From UBA4738 sp002413305 (GTDB taxonomy: Bacteria; Actinomycetota; UBA4738): a stretch of 64,000 bases of DNA. Every line of letters starts with the position of its first letter. The stretch's first letter is position 1. Below, piece by piece: positions 34,740 to 42,382 of this stretch. The notes beneath the pieces are model-generated. The model ran no database searches. It saw nothing but the letters and a program-made list of their open reading frames with translations, and was not told the DNA's origin. The DNA is taken from positions 1-64,000 of the forward strand of contig DAIUAM010000011.1 in the NCBI GenBank assembly GCA_036847185.1, read 5' to 3'. The translations under genes and the position numbers were made by a program.

Positions 34740-36112
34740 GCCCCCGGGCCTCTCGCCCCACGGCCCGCCCAGCCCGCGCACGCCGGGCGGCCGCTTCGGA
34801 CGGCTTCGCCCGCACCGAGTACGCGTCCGGCCTGCGGATCGTCTCCGAGGCGATGCCGGGCGTGCGGTCCGTCGCGCTCGGCGTCTGGGTCGACGTGGGG
34901 TCGCGGGACGAACGCCCGGCGATGAACGGCGCCTCCCACTTCCTCGAGCACCTGCTGTTCAAAGGGACGAAGAAGCGGACCGCCCAGCAGATCGCCGAGG
35001 CGTTCGACGCGGTGGGCGGTGACCTGAACGCATTCACCGCCAAGGAGTACACCTGCTACTACTGCCGGGTCCGCGACCAGGACCTGGGGATGGCCGTCGA
35101 GTACATGGCGGACATGCTGCAGAACTCGGTGATCCACAAGCCGGACTTCGAACAGGAGAGCCTGGTCATCCTGGAAGAGATCAACCGGCAGGACGACGCG
35201 CCGGACGACCTCATCCACGACCTGTTCGCGGAGACGTTGTGGGCGGGTCATCCGCTCGGCCGCCCCGTGCTGGGCACCCGCGAGACGATCACGGCCATGA
35301 CCCGGGACCAGGTCAAGCGGTTTTACGACCGGCTGTACGAGCCCCCACACTTCGTCATCGCCGCGGCCGGCAACCTGAAGCACGAGGACCTCTGCAGGCT
35401 CGCGGAGGCGAACATGGACACCGGCAAGCGGCTGTCCGCGTCGGCCGCGCCGAAGGTCCGCAAGGGCGGTGACACGCCGAAGCTCAACCCGGCCACGCTG
35501 GTGAAGAAGCGGCGGACCGAGCAGGCCCACATCGTGATCGGGACCGGCGCGTACTCCCGTAAGGACCCCGAGCGGTTCGCGTTCGGCGTGGTCAACTCCG
35601 CGCTGGGCGGTGGGATGTCTTCGCGTCTGTTCCAGGAGGTCCGGGAGAAGCGGGGGTTGGCCTACGCCGTCTACAGCTACCACTCGATGTTCGCGGAGAC
35701 GGGGATCTTCGCCGCGTACGCCGGCACCACGCCGTCGCGCGCGCACGAGGTGGTCTCGATCGCCCGCGGTCAGATCGAAGAGATCGCCGCGAACGGGTTG
35801 ACGTCCGAAGAGCTCGAACGGGCCAAGGGCCATATGAAAGGGTCGCTGGTGCTCTCGCTGGAGGACACCAGCGGCCGGATGTCCCGGATCGGCCGCTCCG
35901 AGATCAGCCACGGCGAGATCCTCACCGTCGACCAGATCCTGGAACGGATCGAAGCGGTCGATGCCGAAGCCTCCCGCGCGGTGGCCGCCCAGGTCTTCGG
36001 CCGTCCGATGGCCATGGCGGTCATCGGACCGTTCGGCCAGGACGAGTTCAGAGATGGCGCCGGGTCGAAGAAGAAGACGAAGGCCTCGGCCCGGAAGGCC
36101 CCGAGGCGATGA
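34736..36112 (+). CDS. M16-family zinc peptidase (processing-peptidase-like)
   Basis: This 458-residue protein carries the inverted zinc motif HFLEH in SHFLEHLLFKGTKKRTAQQIAEAFD, with the downstream glutamate in the YMADMLQNSVIHKPDFEQESLVILEEI region. It therefore looks catalytically active, in contrast to inactive M16 partners. Length and a second M16 C-terminal domain (LVKKRRTEQAHIVIG to GRPMAMAVIGPFG) match the bacterial PqqL/YmxG type that follows pnp in Gram-positive bacteria. Substrates are unknown. GTG 34736 overlaps the pnp stop and ATG 36109 of dapB overlaps its own stop. Confidence 0.92.
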   Translation: MSPRASRPTARPARARRAAASDGFARTEYASGLRIVSEAMPGVRSVALGVWVDVGSRDERPAMNGASHFLEHLLFKGTKKRTAQQIAEAFDAVGGDLNAFTAKEYTCYYCRVRDQDLGMAVEYMADMLQNSVIHKPDFEQESLVILEEINRQDDAPDDLIHDLFAETLWAGHPLGRPVLGTRETITAMTRDQVKRFYDRLYEPPHFVIAAAGNLKHEDLCRLAEANMDTGKRLSASAAPKVRKGGDTPKLNPATLVKKRRTEQAHIVIGTGAYSRKDPERFAFGVVNSALGGGMSSRLFQEVREKRGLAYAVYSYHSMFAETGIFAAYAGTTPSRAHEVVSIARGQIEEIAANGLTSEELERAKGHMKGSLVLSLEDTSGRMSRIGRSEISHGEILTVDQILERIEAVDAEASRAVAAQVFGRPMAMAVIGPFGQDEFRDGAGSKKKTKASARKAPRR

Positions 36113-36903
36113 TCCGGATCGGCGTGCTCGGCGCGGCCGGCCGGATGGGCCGGCTGGTGTGCCGGGCGGTCGCCGACGATCCGGACCTGGCGCTCGTGGC
36201 CGGGATCGGTCCCGGGTCAGCCGACACCGAGCTCGGCCCCCTGATCGGCCACGGGGACGTGGACGTGCGGATCTCGGGGGACCTCGACGCGCTCCTCCAC
36301 GCCGAGGCCGAGGTCGCGGTCGACTTCACTACGCCCCAGACGGTCATGGGCAACATCCGCTGGCTGGTCGAGCACGGCATCCATGCGGTGGTCGGCACCA
36401 CCGGCATCGGCCCGAAGGACCTGGAGGAGATCCGGTCACTGGCCGAGGGCGGCGGGGCGAACGTGGTGGTGGCGTCGAACTTCGCCATCGGGGCGGTCCT
36501 GCTGCAGCGCTTCGCCGAACAGGCCGCCCGCGTCTTCCCGGCCGCCGAGATCATCGAGCTGCACCACGAGACGAAGCTCGACGCGCCCTCCGGGACGGCC
36601 ATCGCCACCGCGCGCCGGATGGCGGAGTCGCGGCGTGAGGAGTGGTCGGGCCCCGCGAAGGAGACAGTCGACCATGTGCGCGGTGGAGAGGTTGAAGGGA
36701 TCCGGATCCATTCGGTCCGCCTGCCCGGCCTGGTCGCCCACCAGGAGGTCATCTTCGGTGGACTGGGCCAGACACTGACGCTCCGCCACGACGCCCCCGA
36801 CCGGGCGTCGTACATGCCCGGCGTGCTGCTAGCGGTCACGTCGGTGGCGTCCCGGCCTGGGCTGACGGTCGGGCTGGAACCGCTGCTCGGCCTGGACGGC
36901 TGA
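36109..36903 (+). CDS. dapB: 4-hydroxy-tetrahydrodipicolinate reductase
   Basis: DapB reduces HTPA to tetrahydrodipicolinate in lysine and diaminopimelate synthesis. The 264-residue product has the dinucleotide-binding IGVLGAAGRMGRLVCRAV, VDFTTPQTVMGNI, VVGTTGIGPKDLEEI, the catalytic pair in ELHHETKLDAPSGTA and LPGLVAHQEVIFGGLGQTLTL. It overlaps the M16 gene by 4 nt. dapA normally follows, but here a 4.5-kb accessory block is inserted between dapB and dapA. Confidence 0.96.
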   Translation: MIRIGVLGAAGRMGRLVCRAVADDPDLALVAGIGPGSADTELGPLIGHGDVDVRISGDLDALLHAEAEVAVDFTTPQTVMGNIRWLVEHGIHAVVGTTGIGPKDLEEIRSLAEGGGANVVVASNFAIGAVLLQRFAEQAARVFPAAEIIELHHETKLDAPSGTAIATARRMAESRREEWSGPAKETVDHVRGGEVEGIRIHSVRLPGLVAHQEVIFGGLGQTLTLRHDAPDRASYMPGVLLAVTSVASRPGLTVGLEPLLGLDG

Positions 36904-36938
36904 CCGGGGTCGCGATCGTTCCTCGGCCAACCAACCGG

Positions 36939-37961
36939 TCAGATGCGCACCCGCCACAGCGTGTTGGTGTCGAGGTTCGTCTCCCACAGCGAGTCGAACC
37001 CCAACGCGATGAATCCGCTCGTGGAGGTGTCGGCGGGCAGGCTGGCGGTTCGGCGTCCGGTGGCCTCGTCGAACCTCGCCACCTGGTCGGCCAGCCCCCG
37101 GACCCACACGTCGCCCAGGCCCACGGTGAACGTCGAGTTGCTGACGGACAGGGGATGGAGGCTCACCTGATGGACCGCGTTGCTCCTGGGATCGATGACC
37201 GAAGCCGAGTCCCCGCTCCCGGAAGCGGGATAGGCCCAGACCTTCCCGTCGGCGAACCACAAGAGCGAGCCGTCGCCTCCTGACTCTCCGGCGGGGACCG
37301 TCTTCACCGCCCGATCGGTCCCGGGGTCGATGCGGGACACCGTCCCGTTCGAGATGGCCACCCAGGCGGCGCCGCCACCGAATGTCACGTTCCCGTCGAC
37401 CTCGATCGTGGCCTGGACCCGCAGGGTCGTCGGGTCGATTCGAGCGATGCCCCCCGTCAGCGTGGAGCACCACACGCTCCCGGCACCGAACCCGACCTCC
37501 AGGCCTCCCTCCTGCAGGCGTCCGGCGATCTGGTTCGTGGACGCGTCGATGACCGCGATGTCGCCCGGCCCGCACCCGGCGACCCAGACCTTGCCGAACC
37601 CGAGGCCGGGCGTGCCGCACGATTCCTGTCCCGTGTCGATGGTGGCCACCACCTTGTTCGTGGTCGGATCGACCCGGTAGACGTCGAACCCGCGGTGGCT
37701 GGCCACCCACACGGACCCGAGGCCGGTGGCGACGGTCAGCGGGCCCCCTTCGAGCGGGATCGAAGCCAGGACCCCCGGCTCGAGGGTCGGCTGGCTGAGG
37801 GGTGGGCGGGTCGGCTGCTGGCTCGGGACCGGGCCGAACGAGGGGGTCGCTCCGGAAGCACCGCTCGGGCGGTTCGTGCTCCGCGCCGAGGAGGCGCACC
37901 CCGAACCCAACAGAGCCAGAGCCATGGCCAACGCCACCGCCACGCCCTTCCCCCTGGCCAT
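36939..37961 (-). CDS. Beta-propeller lipoprotein (YncE/virginiamycin-B-lyase-like fold)
   Basis: The 340-residue product starts at ATG 37961 after AAAGGAG. It has a lipoprotein signal peptide with lipobox LLGSGC, a Ser/Pro-rich linker, then a propeller of repeated VWVA-type blades (GSVWVASHRGFDVYRVDP, GKVWVAGCGPGDIAVIDA, GSVWCSTLTGGIARIDP, AAWVAISNGTVSRIDP, DVWVRGLADQVARFDE). No lyase active site is evident. It would be anchored outside the membrane. It is divergent from a membrane regulator that carries the same kind of propeller, which strongly suggests a functional pair. The substrate or ligand is unknown. Confidence 0.75.
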   Translation of the reverse strand: MARGKGVAVALAMALALLGSGCASSARSTNRPSGASGATPSFGPVPSQQPTRPPLSQPTLEPGVLASIPLEGGPLTVATGLGSVWVASHRGFDVYRVDPTTNKVVATIDTGQESCGTPGLGFGKVWVAGCGPGDIAVIDASTNQIAGRLQEGGLEVGFGAGSVWCSTLTGGIARIDPTTLRVQATIEVDGNVTFGGGAAWVAISNGTVSRIDPGTDRAVKTVPAGESGGDGSLLWFADGKVWAYPASGSGDSASVIDPRSNAVHQVSLHPLSVSNSTFTVGLGDVWVRGLADQVARFDEATGRRTASLPADTSTSGFIALGFDSLWETNLDTNTLWRVRI

Positions 37962-38162
37962 CCCCGCTCCTTTCCGCGCCTTTGGCATCCGCACCCGCGA
38001 TCCTCCCGCACTTGGTGGATGTCCGCCCATGGCTCGTCCTCCTTCCGATCGGCTGCGGTCCGTCCGCTGCTGGGACGACGGTGCCCGATGTCGGTAGCAG
38101 CCCGGCCTGTTCGCTGGTAAACGCCCGTGCTACCGTGCGGTCGGCGAGCGGAGGGATCGAAC

Positions 38163-40040
38163 GTGGCGCATCGTTCAGGTGGACCGGATCGTCCGTTCCC
38201 GACGGCGGGTGCGGCCGCGGTCACCTTTGGGCTCCTGGGCCCGCTCGAGGTTCGCGTGGCCGGAACGCCGCTGGACCTGGGGTCCTCGAAGCAGAAGGCG
38301 CTCCTGGTGGTCCTCTTGCTGCAGGCCAATCGGTCGGTGCCGGTCGACCATCTGGTCGACGAGTTGTGGCTCGAACCCCCGGCGACGGCGATGAAGAGCG
38401 TCCAGGTCTACGTCTCGCGCATCCGCCGGCTGCTCGGGGAGGCCGCCGGGCGCCTCCAGACCACGGCTGGTGGCTATCGGGTGCTGGTCGAACCAGGCGA
38501 GCTCGACGTCGATCGCTTCGAAGCTCTGGCGGATGCGGCCCGGCGAGCCATGCCCGCCTCCCCGCTGGACGGGGCGGCGAAATTCCGCGAAGCGTTGGCC
38601 ATCTGGAGAGGCCGACCGCTGTCGGATCTGGCGACGGAGATAGTCGCGCGGGGGGCGATCCCCCGGCTCGAGGAGCTTCGTCTGACGGCCTTGGAGGGCC
38701 GGATCGACGCCGAGCTGGCGGCCGGGCGGGCGGCCGAGGTCGTGGGGGAGCTCGGCGACCTGCTGGCTCGCAATCCGTTCCGCGAGCGGTTCTGTGCTCA
38801 GCTGATGGTGGCGCTGTACCGCACCGGCCGGCAGGCCGACGCGCTCGACGTCTACCGGCAGGCCGCCAGCAGGTTCGCCGAGGAGCTCGGACTGGAACCA
38901 ACCCCGGAGCTTCAACGGCTCCAGGAGCAGATCCTTCGACATGACCCCGGATTGAGTCCCTCGCGGTCAACCCTTGACCCGTCCTCGCCGCCAGCGAAGG
39001 ATGCCGGCCCCCCGGCGAGGCGGCTGGATGTGCCCATATCCCCTGCCCGCGGGGGCGGCGTGCCGCGTCGTCGGCGTTCGCGCACGCACGTCCTCATCGC
39101 GGCCGGTACGGCGACGGCCGCCCTGGCCATCGGCCTCTTGCTGGCGCTCTCCGGTGGGCCGAGGCACACGCCGCCGCCGGGGCTTTTCCCGGTCCGTCCG
39201 GATTCCGTTGCCGTGATCGACGCTGCGACGGGCGCCTTCGTCGACGACGTGACCGTCGGCAGCCGGCCGGGCTCCGTTGCTGTTTCCGCGGGATCGGTCT
39301 GGGTCGGGAACATCGAGGATCGCACGGTCACCGAGATCGACCTGGCCAGTCGGAAGGTGGTTAGGACGTACGGCCTCCCGAGCATGCCGACCAGCATCAC
39401 GGTGGGCCCCGGCGTGGTGTGGGTCGGTGATGGCTTCGAAGGGACCATGTCAAGGATCCTCACCGCGTACGGCCAGGTGTCGGCACCGTTCTTCCCAGGC
39501 CCACCGGTCCCCGGACTGCTCGCCGTGGCGACGTCCCGCGATCTGTGGGTCGGGCTCGCCGACGCCACGCTGCTCAGGCTGGACCCCGGCAGCCTCCGCT
39601 CGACCTCCACGACCCGGGTTCCGAACCGGCCGAGGGCCATCGCCCCGGTCGGTGATGCCGTGTGGACCGTGCAGTACAGCGACCGGTCGGTGGACCGGGT
39701 CGACCCGGTGCATGGCACCGTGGCGGTCGAAGCCAGCCTTCCGGGCCGGCCGATGGCGATCGCCTCGGGAGACGGCTTCGTGTGGGTGGCCACCTCCGGG
39801 GACGACCACCTCTGGAAGCTCGACCAGTCCACGGGCGCGATCCGCGCGTCCACCCCCCTGGGCGTCGATCCCTCGGCGGTCGCGGTGCAGCCGGGGGCGA
39901 TTTGGGTGATCGGGGGTTCCGACGGGGTCCTGGAGCGCATCGATCCTCGAACCGGTGATCTGGTACGGACGGCGCGGGTGGGGCGTCCGATCGGGGGACT
40001 GGCCGTGGGTGGGAGCAACGTGTGGCTCACGATCCAGTGA
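38163..40040 (+). CDS. Membrane-bound BTAD (AfsR/SARP-type) regulator with an extracytoplasmic beta-propeller
   Basis: The 625-residue protein joins an OmpR-like winged helix (about 15-105, VTFGLLGPLEVRVAG, SKQKALLVVLLLQANRSVPVD, VQVYVSRIRRLL), a bacterial transcriptional activation domain of TPR type (about 110-260), a disordered linker and one membrane helix (HVLIAAGTATAALAIGLLLAL, about 312-332). A propeller follows (about 345-625) with blades such as GSVWVGNIEDRTVTEIDL, VWVGDGFEG, DAVWTVQYSDRSVDRVDP and GFVWVATSGDD. Orientation places DNA binding inside and the propeller outside, so it can read an envelope signal directly. GTG 38163 follows GGAGGG at 8 nt. It ends one nt short of the convergent PPOX gene. 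Confidence 0.85.
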   Translation: MAHRSGGPDRPFPTAGAAAVTFGLLGPLEVRVAGTPLDLGSSKQKALLVVLLLQANRSVPVDHLVDELWLEPPATAMKSVQVYVSRIRRLLGEAAGRLQTTAGGYRVLVEPGELDVDRFEALADAARRAMPASPLDGAAKFREALAIWRGRPLSDLATEIVARGAIPRLEELRLTALEGRIDAELAAGRAAEVVGELGDLLARNPFRERFCAQLMVALYRTGRQADALDVYRQAASRFAEELGLEPTPELQRLQEQILRHDPGLSPSRSTLDPSSPPAKDAGPPARRLDVPISPARGGGVPRRRRSRTHVLIAAGTATAALAIGLLLALSGGPRHTPPPGLFPVRPDSVAVIDAATGAFVDDVTVGSRPGSVAVSAGSVWVGNIEDRTVTEIDLASRKVVRTYGLPSMPTSITVGPGVVWVGDGFEGTMSRILTAYGQVSAPFFPGPPVPGLLAVATSRDLWVGLADATLLRLDPGSLRSTSTTRVPNRPRAIAPVGDAVWTVQYSDRSVDRVDPVHGTVAVEASLPGRPMAIASGDGFVWVATSGDDHLWKLDQSTGAIRASTPLGVDPSAVAVQPGAIWVIGGSDGVLERIDPRTGDLVRTARVGRPIGGLAVGGSNVWLTIQ

Positions 40041-40041
40041 G

Positions 40042-40467
40042 TCAGTCGTCGCCCTTCCCGTAGTCCCAGCTGATCAGGGTGTCCGGTTCGAGCTTGAGGA
40101 TTACCCGGTCGGACTGGCGCATGGCGATAGACACCCATCCGCGCCCGAGCTCCTCCCCGTAGCGCGTCGAGATGTCCAGCAGGAGCTGTTCGTCCTTCGG
40201 CAGCACCTCGGGCCTGCCATGGACCACCACCGCACGGTACGGGCGCTCCTCGGAGGCGATCGACACCGCGACCTCCGGATGCGCGTCCAGATCGCGTCCG
40301 GTATCCCGCACGTTCCGCCGGGTGGTCATCCATAGGATGCCGTAGCGCCACAGGTACCAGACCGGGCGGACGTGCGGCTCGCCGTTCGACCCGATCGTCG
40401 CGAAGTGCGCCATCCGCGGCTCGGCGAGGAAGGCGTCGATCTCCTCACCAGTCATTTCCTCCGACAC
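40042..40467 (-). CDS. Pyridoxamine-phosphate-oxidase-like flavin/F420 split-barrel protein
   Basis: The 141-residue protein has the PPOX split-barrel pattern: EEIDAFLAEPRMAHFATIGSNGEPHVRPVWYLWR, GILWMTTRRNVRDTGRDLDAHPEVAVSIASEE, then AVVVHGRPEVL. Such proteins bind FMN or F420 and reduce or store cofactor; specificity cannot be read from the sequence. In actinobacteria many are F420-dependent. The start is GTG 40467; an ATG four codons later is possible. It lies head-to-tail after the EthD-like gene and converges with the BTAD regulator. Confidence 0.8.
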   Translation of the reverse strand: MSEEMTGEEIDAFLAEPRMAHFATIGSNGEPHVRPVWYLWRYGILWMTTRRNVRDTGRDLDAHPEVAVSIASEERPYRAVVVHGRPEVLPKDEQLLLDISTRYGEELGRGWVSIAMRQSDRVILKLEPDTLISWDYGKGDD

Positions 40468-40476
40468 CGGGGCCTC

Positions 40477-40800
40477 CTACTTGACCACGTGCTCCTCGAC
40501 GAACAGCAGCCCCGAGGCGCTGGTGAAGCTCTGCATGTCCTCCGTCGCCCTCGCCGCCACGTCGCTCTTCATGTCCGCGGAGAACTCCTCGCGCGTATCC
40601 CACGTGAGCACCGCGATGCCGTCGTAGGGTGCCTCGCCGCCGCCCGGCACCTTCGTCACCAGGTCGACCGTGTAGCCCTTCAGCCCGGGGTACCCGTCGC
40701 GGGCGATGGGCGCGTGGCGCTTCAGCCAGTAGTCGGCGAAGTCCTCGGGGCTCATGCCCTCCTTGCGGCGAAGCCAGATGTGGACGCGAACCATGGCCAT
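40477..40800 (-). CDS. EthD-like dimeric alpha/beta-barrel protein
   Basis: This 107-residue protein matches the EthD family of stress-responsive ferredoxin-like barrels: VRVHIWLRRKEGMSPEDFADYWLKRHAPIARDGYPGLKGYTVDLV. It has the conserved W-x3-H-x-P core. EthD proteins include polyketide-cyclase-like and degradation-pathway accessory proteins; the role here is unknown. GGAGGG precedes ATG 40800, with another ATG two codons later. It is 9 nt upstream of the PPOX gene and probably co-transcribed with it. Confidence 0.8.
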   Translation of the reverse strand: MAMVRVHIWLRRKEGMSPEDFADYWLKRHAPIARDGYPGLKGYTVDLVTKVPGGGEAPYDGIAVLTWDTREEFSADMKSDVAARATEDMQSFTSASGLLFVEEHVVK

Positions 40801-40819
40801 CCCTCCTCGAACGTGCGTG

Positions 40820-41365
40820 CTATCGACTGGGTGCTTCGGGACCCCCGGCCTGCCACCGGGCCAGGACGAACAGCAGGTCGGAGAGCCGGTTCAGGTAGTG
40901 TAGGACCTCGTCGGTGACTGGAGCGCCAGACCGCCGCAGCTCGACCGAGCGTCGTTCAGCCCTCCGGACCAGCGTGCGGGCCAGGTCCAGGGCGGCGGAG
41001 ACGGGGTTCGCGCCAGGGACAATGAACCGGTCGGGGAGCGGGTGGGCTTCGACCTGCGCGTCGATCAGGGACTCCAGCCGCTCGACCATCCCGGCGGTGA
41101 CCAGCGAGACCTCGGGCTCGAGCTTGGACCGCTTCTTGGGGTTGGTGGCCAGGTCGGCCCCCACCACGAACAGCTCCCGCTGCAGGTCCAGGATGAGGTC
41201 GGCGGCCTCCGCCGACGTCGAAGCGAACGCCCTGGCCAGGCCCAGCGCGGCGACCGCTTCGTCCACGCTCCCGTACGCCTCGGTGGCGGGAGAGGACTTC
41301 GGCACGCGACCGCCGTACAGGAGACCGGTGGTGCCGTCGTCCCCGGTCTTCGTGTAGATGCGCAC
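40820..41365 (-). CDS. pduO: Cob(I)alamin adenosyltransferase, PduO type
   Basis: This enzyme makes adenosylcobalamin from cob(I)alamin and ATP. The 181-residue product has the ATP-binding N-terminus RIYTKTGDDGTTGLLYGGRVPK, YGSVDEAVAALGLAR, the central VPGANPVSAALDLARTLVRRAER motif and the closing YLNRLSDLLFVLAR. GTG 41365 is chosen because it gives the family N-terminus and lies 6 nt after a minus-strand TATCCT; a start 20 codons upstream would add a non-homologous segment. Adenosylcobalamin is the cofactor of the NrdJ reductase at the end of the window. Confidence 0.93.
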   Translation of the reverse strand: MRIYTKTGDDGTTGLLYGGRVPKSSPATEAYGSVDEAVAALGLARAFASTSAEAADLILDLQRELFVVGADLATNPKKRSKLEPEVSLVTAGMVERLESLIDAQVEAHPLPDRFIVPGANPVSAALDLARTLVRRAERRSVELRRSGAPVTDEVLHYLNRLSDLLFVLARWQAGGPEAPSR

Positions 41366-41377
41366 GCGGCTAGGATA
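41363..41377 (-). promoter_or_regulatory. TATCCT -10 box six nt before the pduO start (leaderless candidate)
   Basis: On the minus strand TATCCT (41377-41372) is followed by AGCCGC and GTG 41365. No Shine-Dalgarno fits, so a transcript starting at GTG is predicted. Confidence 0.45.
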
Positions 41378-41487
41378 GCCATGCGCGGCGGCGCGCAGGC
41401 ATCGAGGCGAGCGTTCGGAACGCATCCTGCTGTTCTCGGTCGCCCGAAGATGGTAAAGTCGCTTGACCGTCGCGGGAAGGAGGAACG

Positions 41488-42372
41488 ATGGCGGGCAGGT
41501 TCGGTTCGGTCATCACGGCGATGGTCACGCCGTTCCGCGACGATTACTCCCTGGACCTCGACGGCGCGCAGGCGTTGACGAAGCAGCTTCTGGACAGCGG
41601 CTCCGACGGCCTGGTGGTGGCCGGGACCACCGGCGAAGGGCCCACGCTGACCCACGACGAAAAGGGCGACCTGTTCCGGGCCGTGGTCGAGGCGGCCGAG
41701 GGGAAGGGTTCGGTTATCGCCAACACCGGCACGTACAACACGGCCGAATCGATCGAGCTCACGGAGCTGGCCGAACGATCCGGGGCCGACGCGGTCCTGG
41801 CGGTCACTCCCTACTACAACAAGCCGCCCCAGCGCGGGCTGATCGCCCACTTCACGAAGATCGCCGAGTCCACCGAGCTGCCGGTGGTCTTGTACAACAT
41901 CCCGGGCCGGACGTCCTGCACCATCGAGACCGACACGGTGCTCCGCCTGGCCGGGGTGACGAACATCGTGGGCGTCAAGGACGCCACCGGTGACTACGCC
42001 GGCATCTCCCGCATCGTGGCCGAGGGCCCGCCCGGTTTCGAGATCTACTCGGGCGACGACGCCCAGACGTTCGCCATCTGCTGTCTGGGCGGCGTGGGCG
42101 TGGTGGCGGTCGCGTCGCACCTGGCCGGGGACCGCATGAAGCAGATGATCGACCTCATCGACGGCGGCGACGTCCCGGCCGCCCGCAAGATCCACCACGA
42201 CCTGGTCCCGCTGTTCAAGGCCATGGGCGTGACCACGAACCCCATCCCCGTCAAGGCCGCGCTGGAGATCGCCGGCCGCCCCGCCGGCCCGCCTCGACTT
42301 CCCCTGGTCCCGGCCTCGCCCGAGGAACGCCAGAAGATCGAAGAGGCGATGCGGGCGGTCGGGGTCCTCTAA
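41488..42372 (+). CDS. dapA: 4-hydroxy-tetrahydrodipicolinate synthase
   Basis: DapA condenses pyruvate with aspartate semialdehyde, the first committed step to diaminopimelate. The 294-residue product shows AMVTPFRDDYSLDLDGAQ, VVAGTTGEGPTLTHDEK, the tyrosine region AVTPYYNKPPQRGL, VLYNIPGRTSC and the Schiff-base Lys164 in VGVKDATGD. AAGGAGG precedes ATG 41488. TAAAGT (41454-41459) may be the -10. RNase J follows 10 nt downstream, the usual Gram-positive dapA-rnj pair. Confidence 0.96.
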   Translation: MAGRFGSVITAMVTPFRDDYSLDLDGAQALTKQLLDSGSDGLVVAGTTGEGPTLTHDEKGDLFRAVVEAAEGKGSVIANTGTYNTAESIELTELAERSGADAVLAVTPYYNKPPQRGLIAHFTKIAESTELPVVLYNIPGRTSCTIETDTVLRLAGVTNIVGVKDATGDYAGISRIVAEGPPGFEIYSGDDAQTFAICCLGGVGVVAVASHLAGDRMKQMIDLIDGGDVPAARKIHHDLVPLFKAMGVTTNPIPVKAALEIAGRPAGPPRLPLVPASPEERQKIEEAMRAVGVL

Positions 42373-42382
42373 AGAGCCGACG

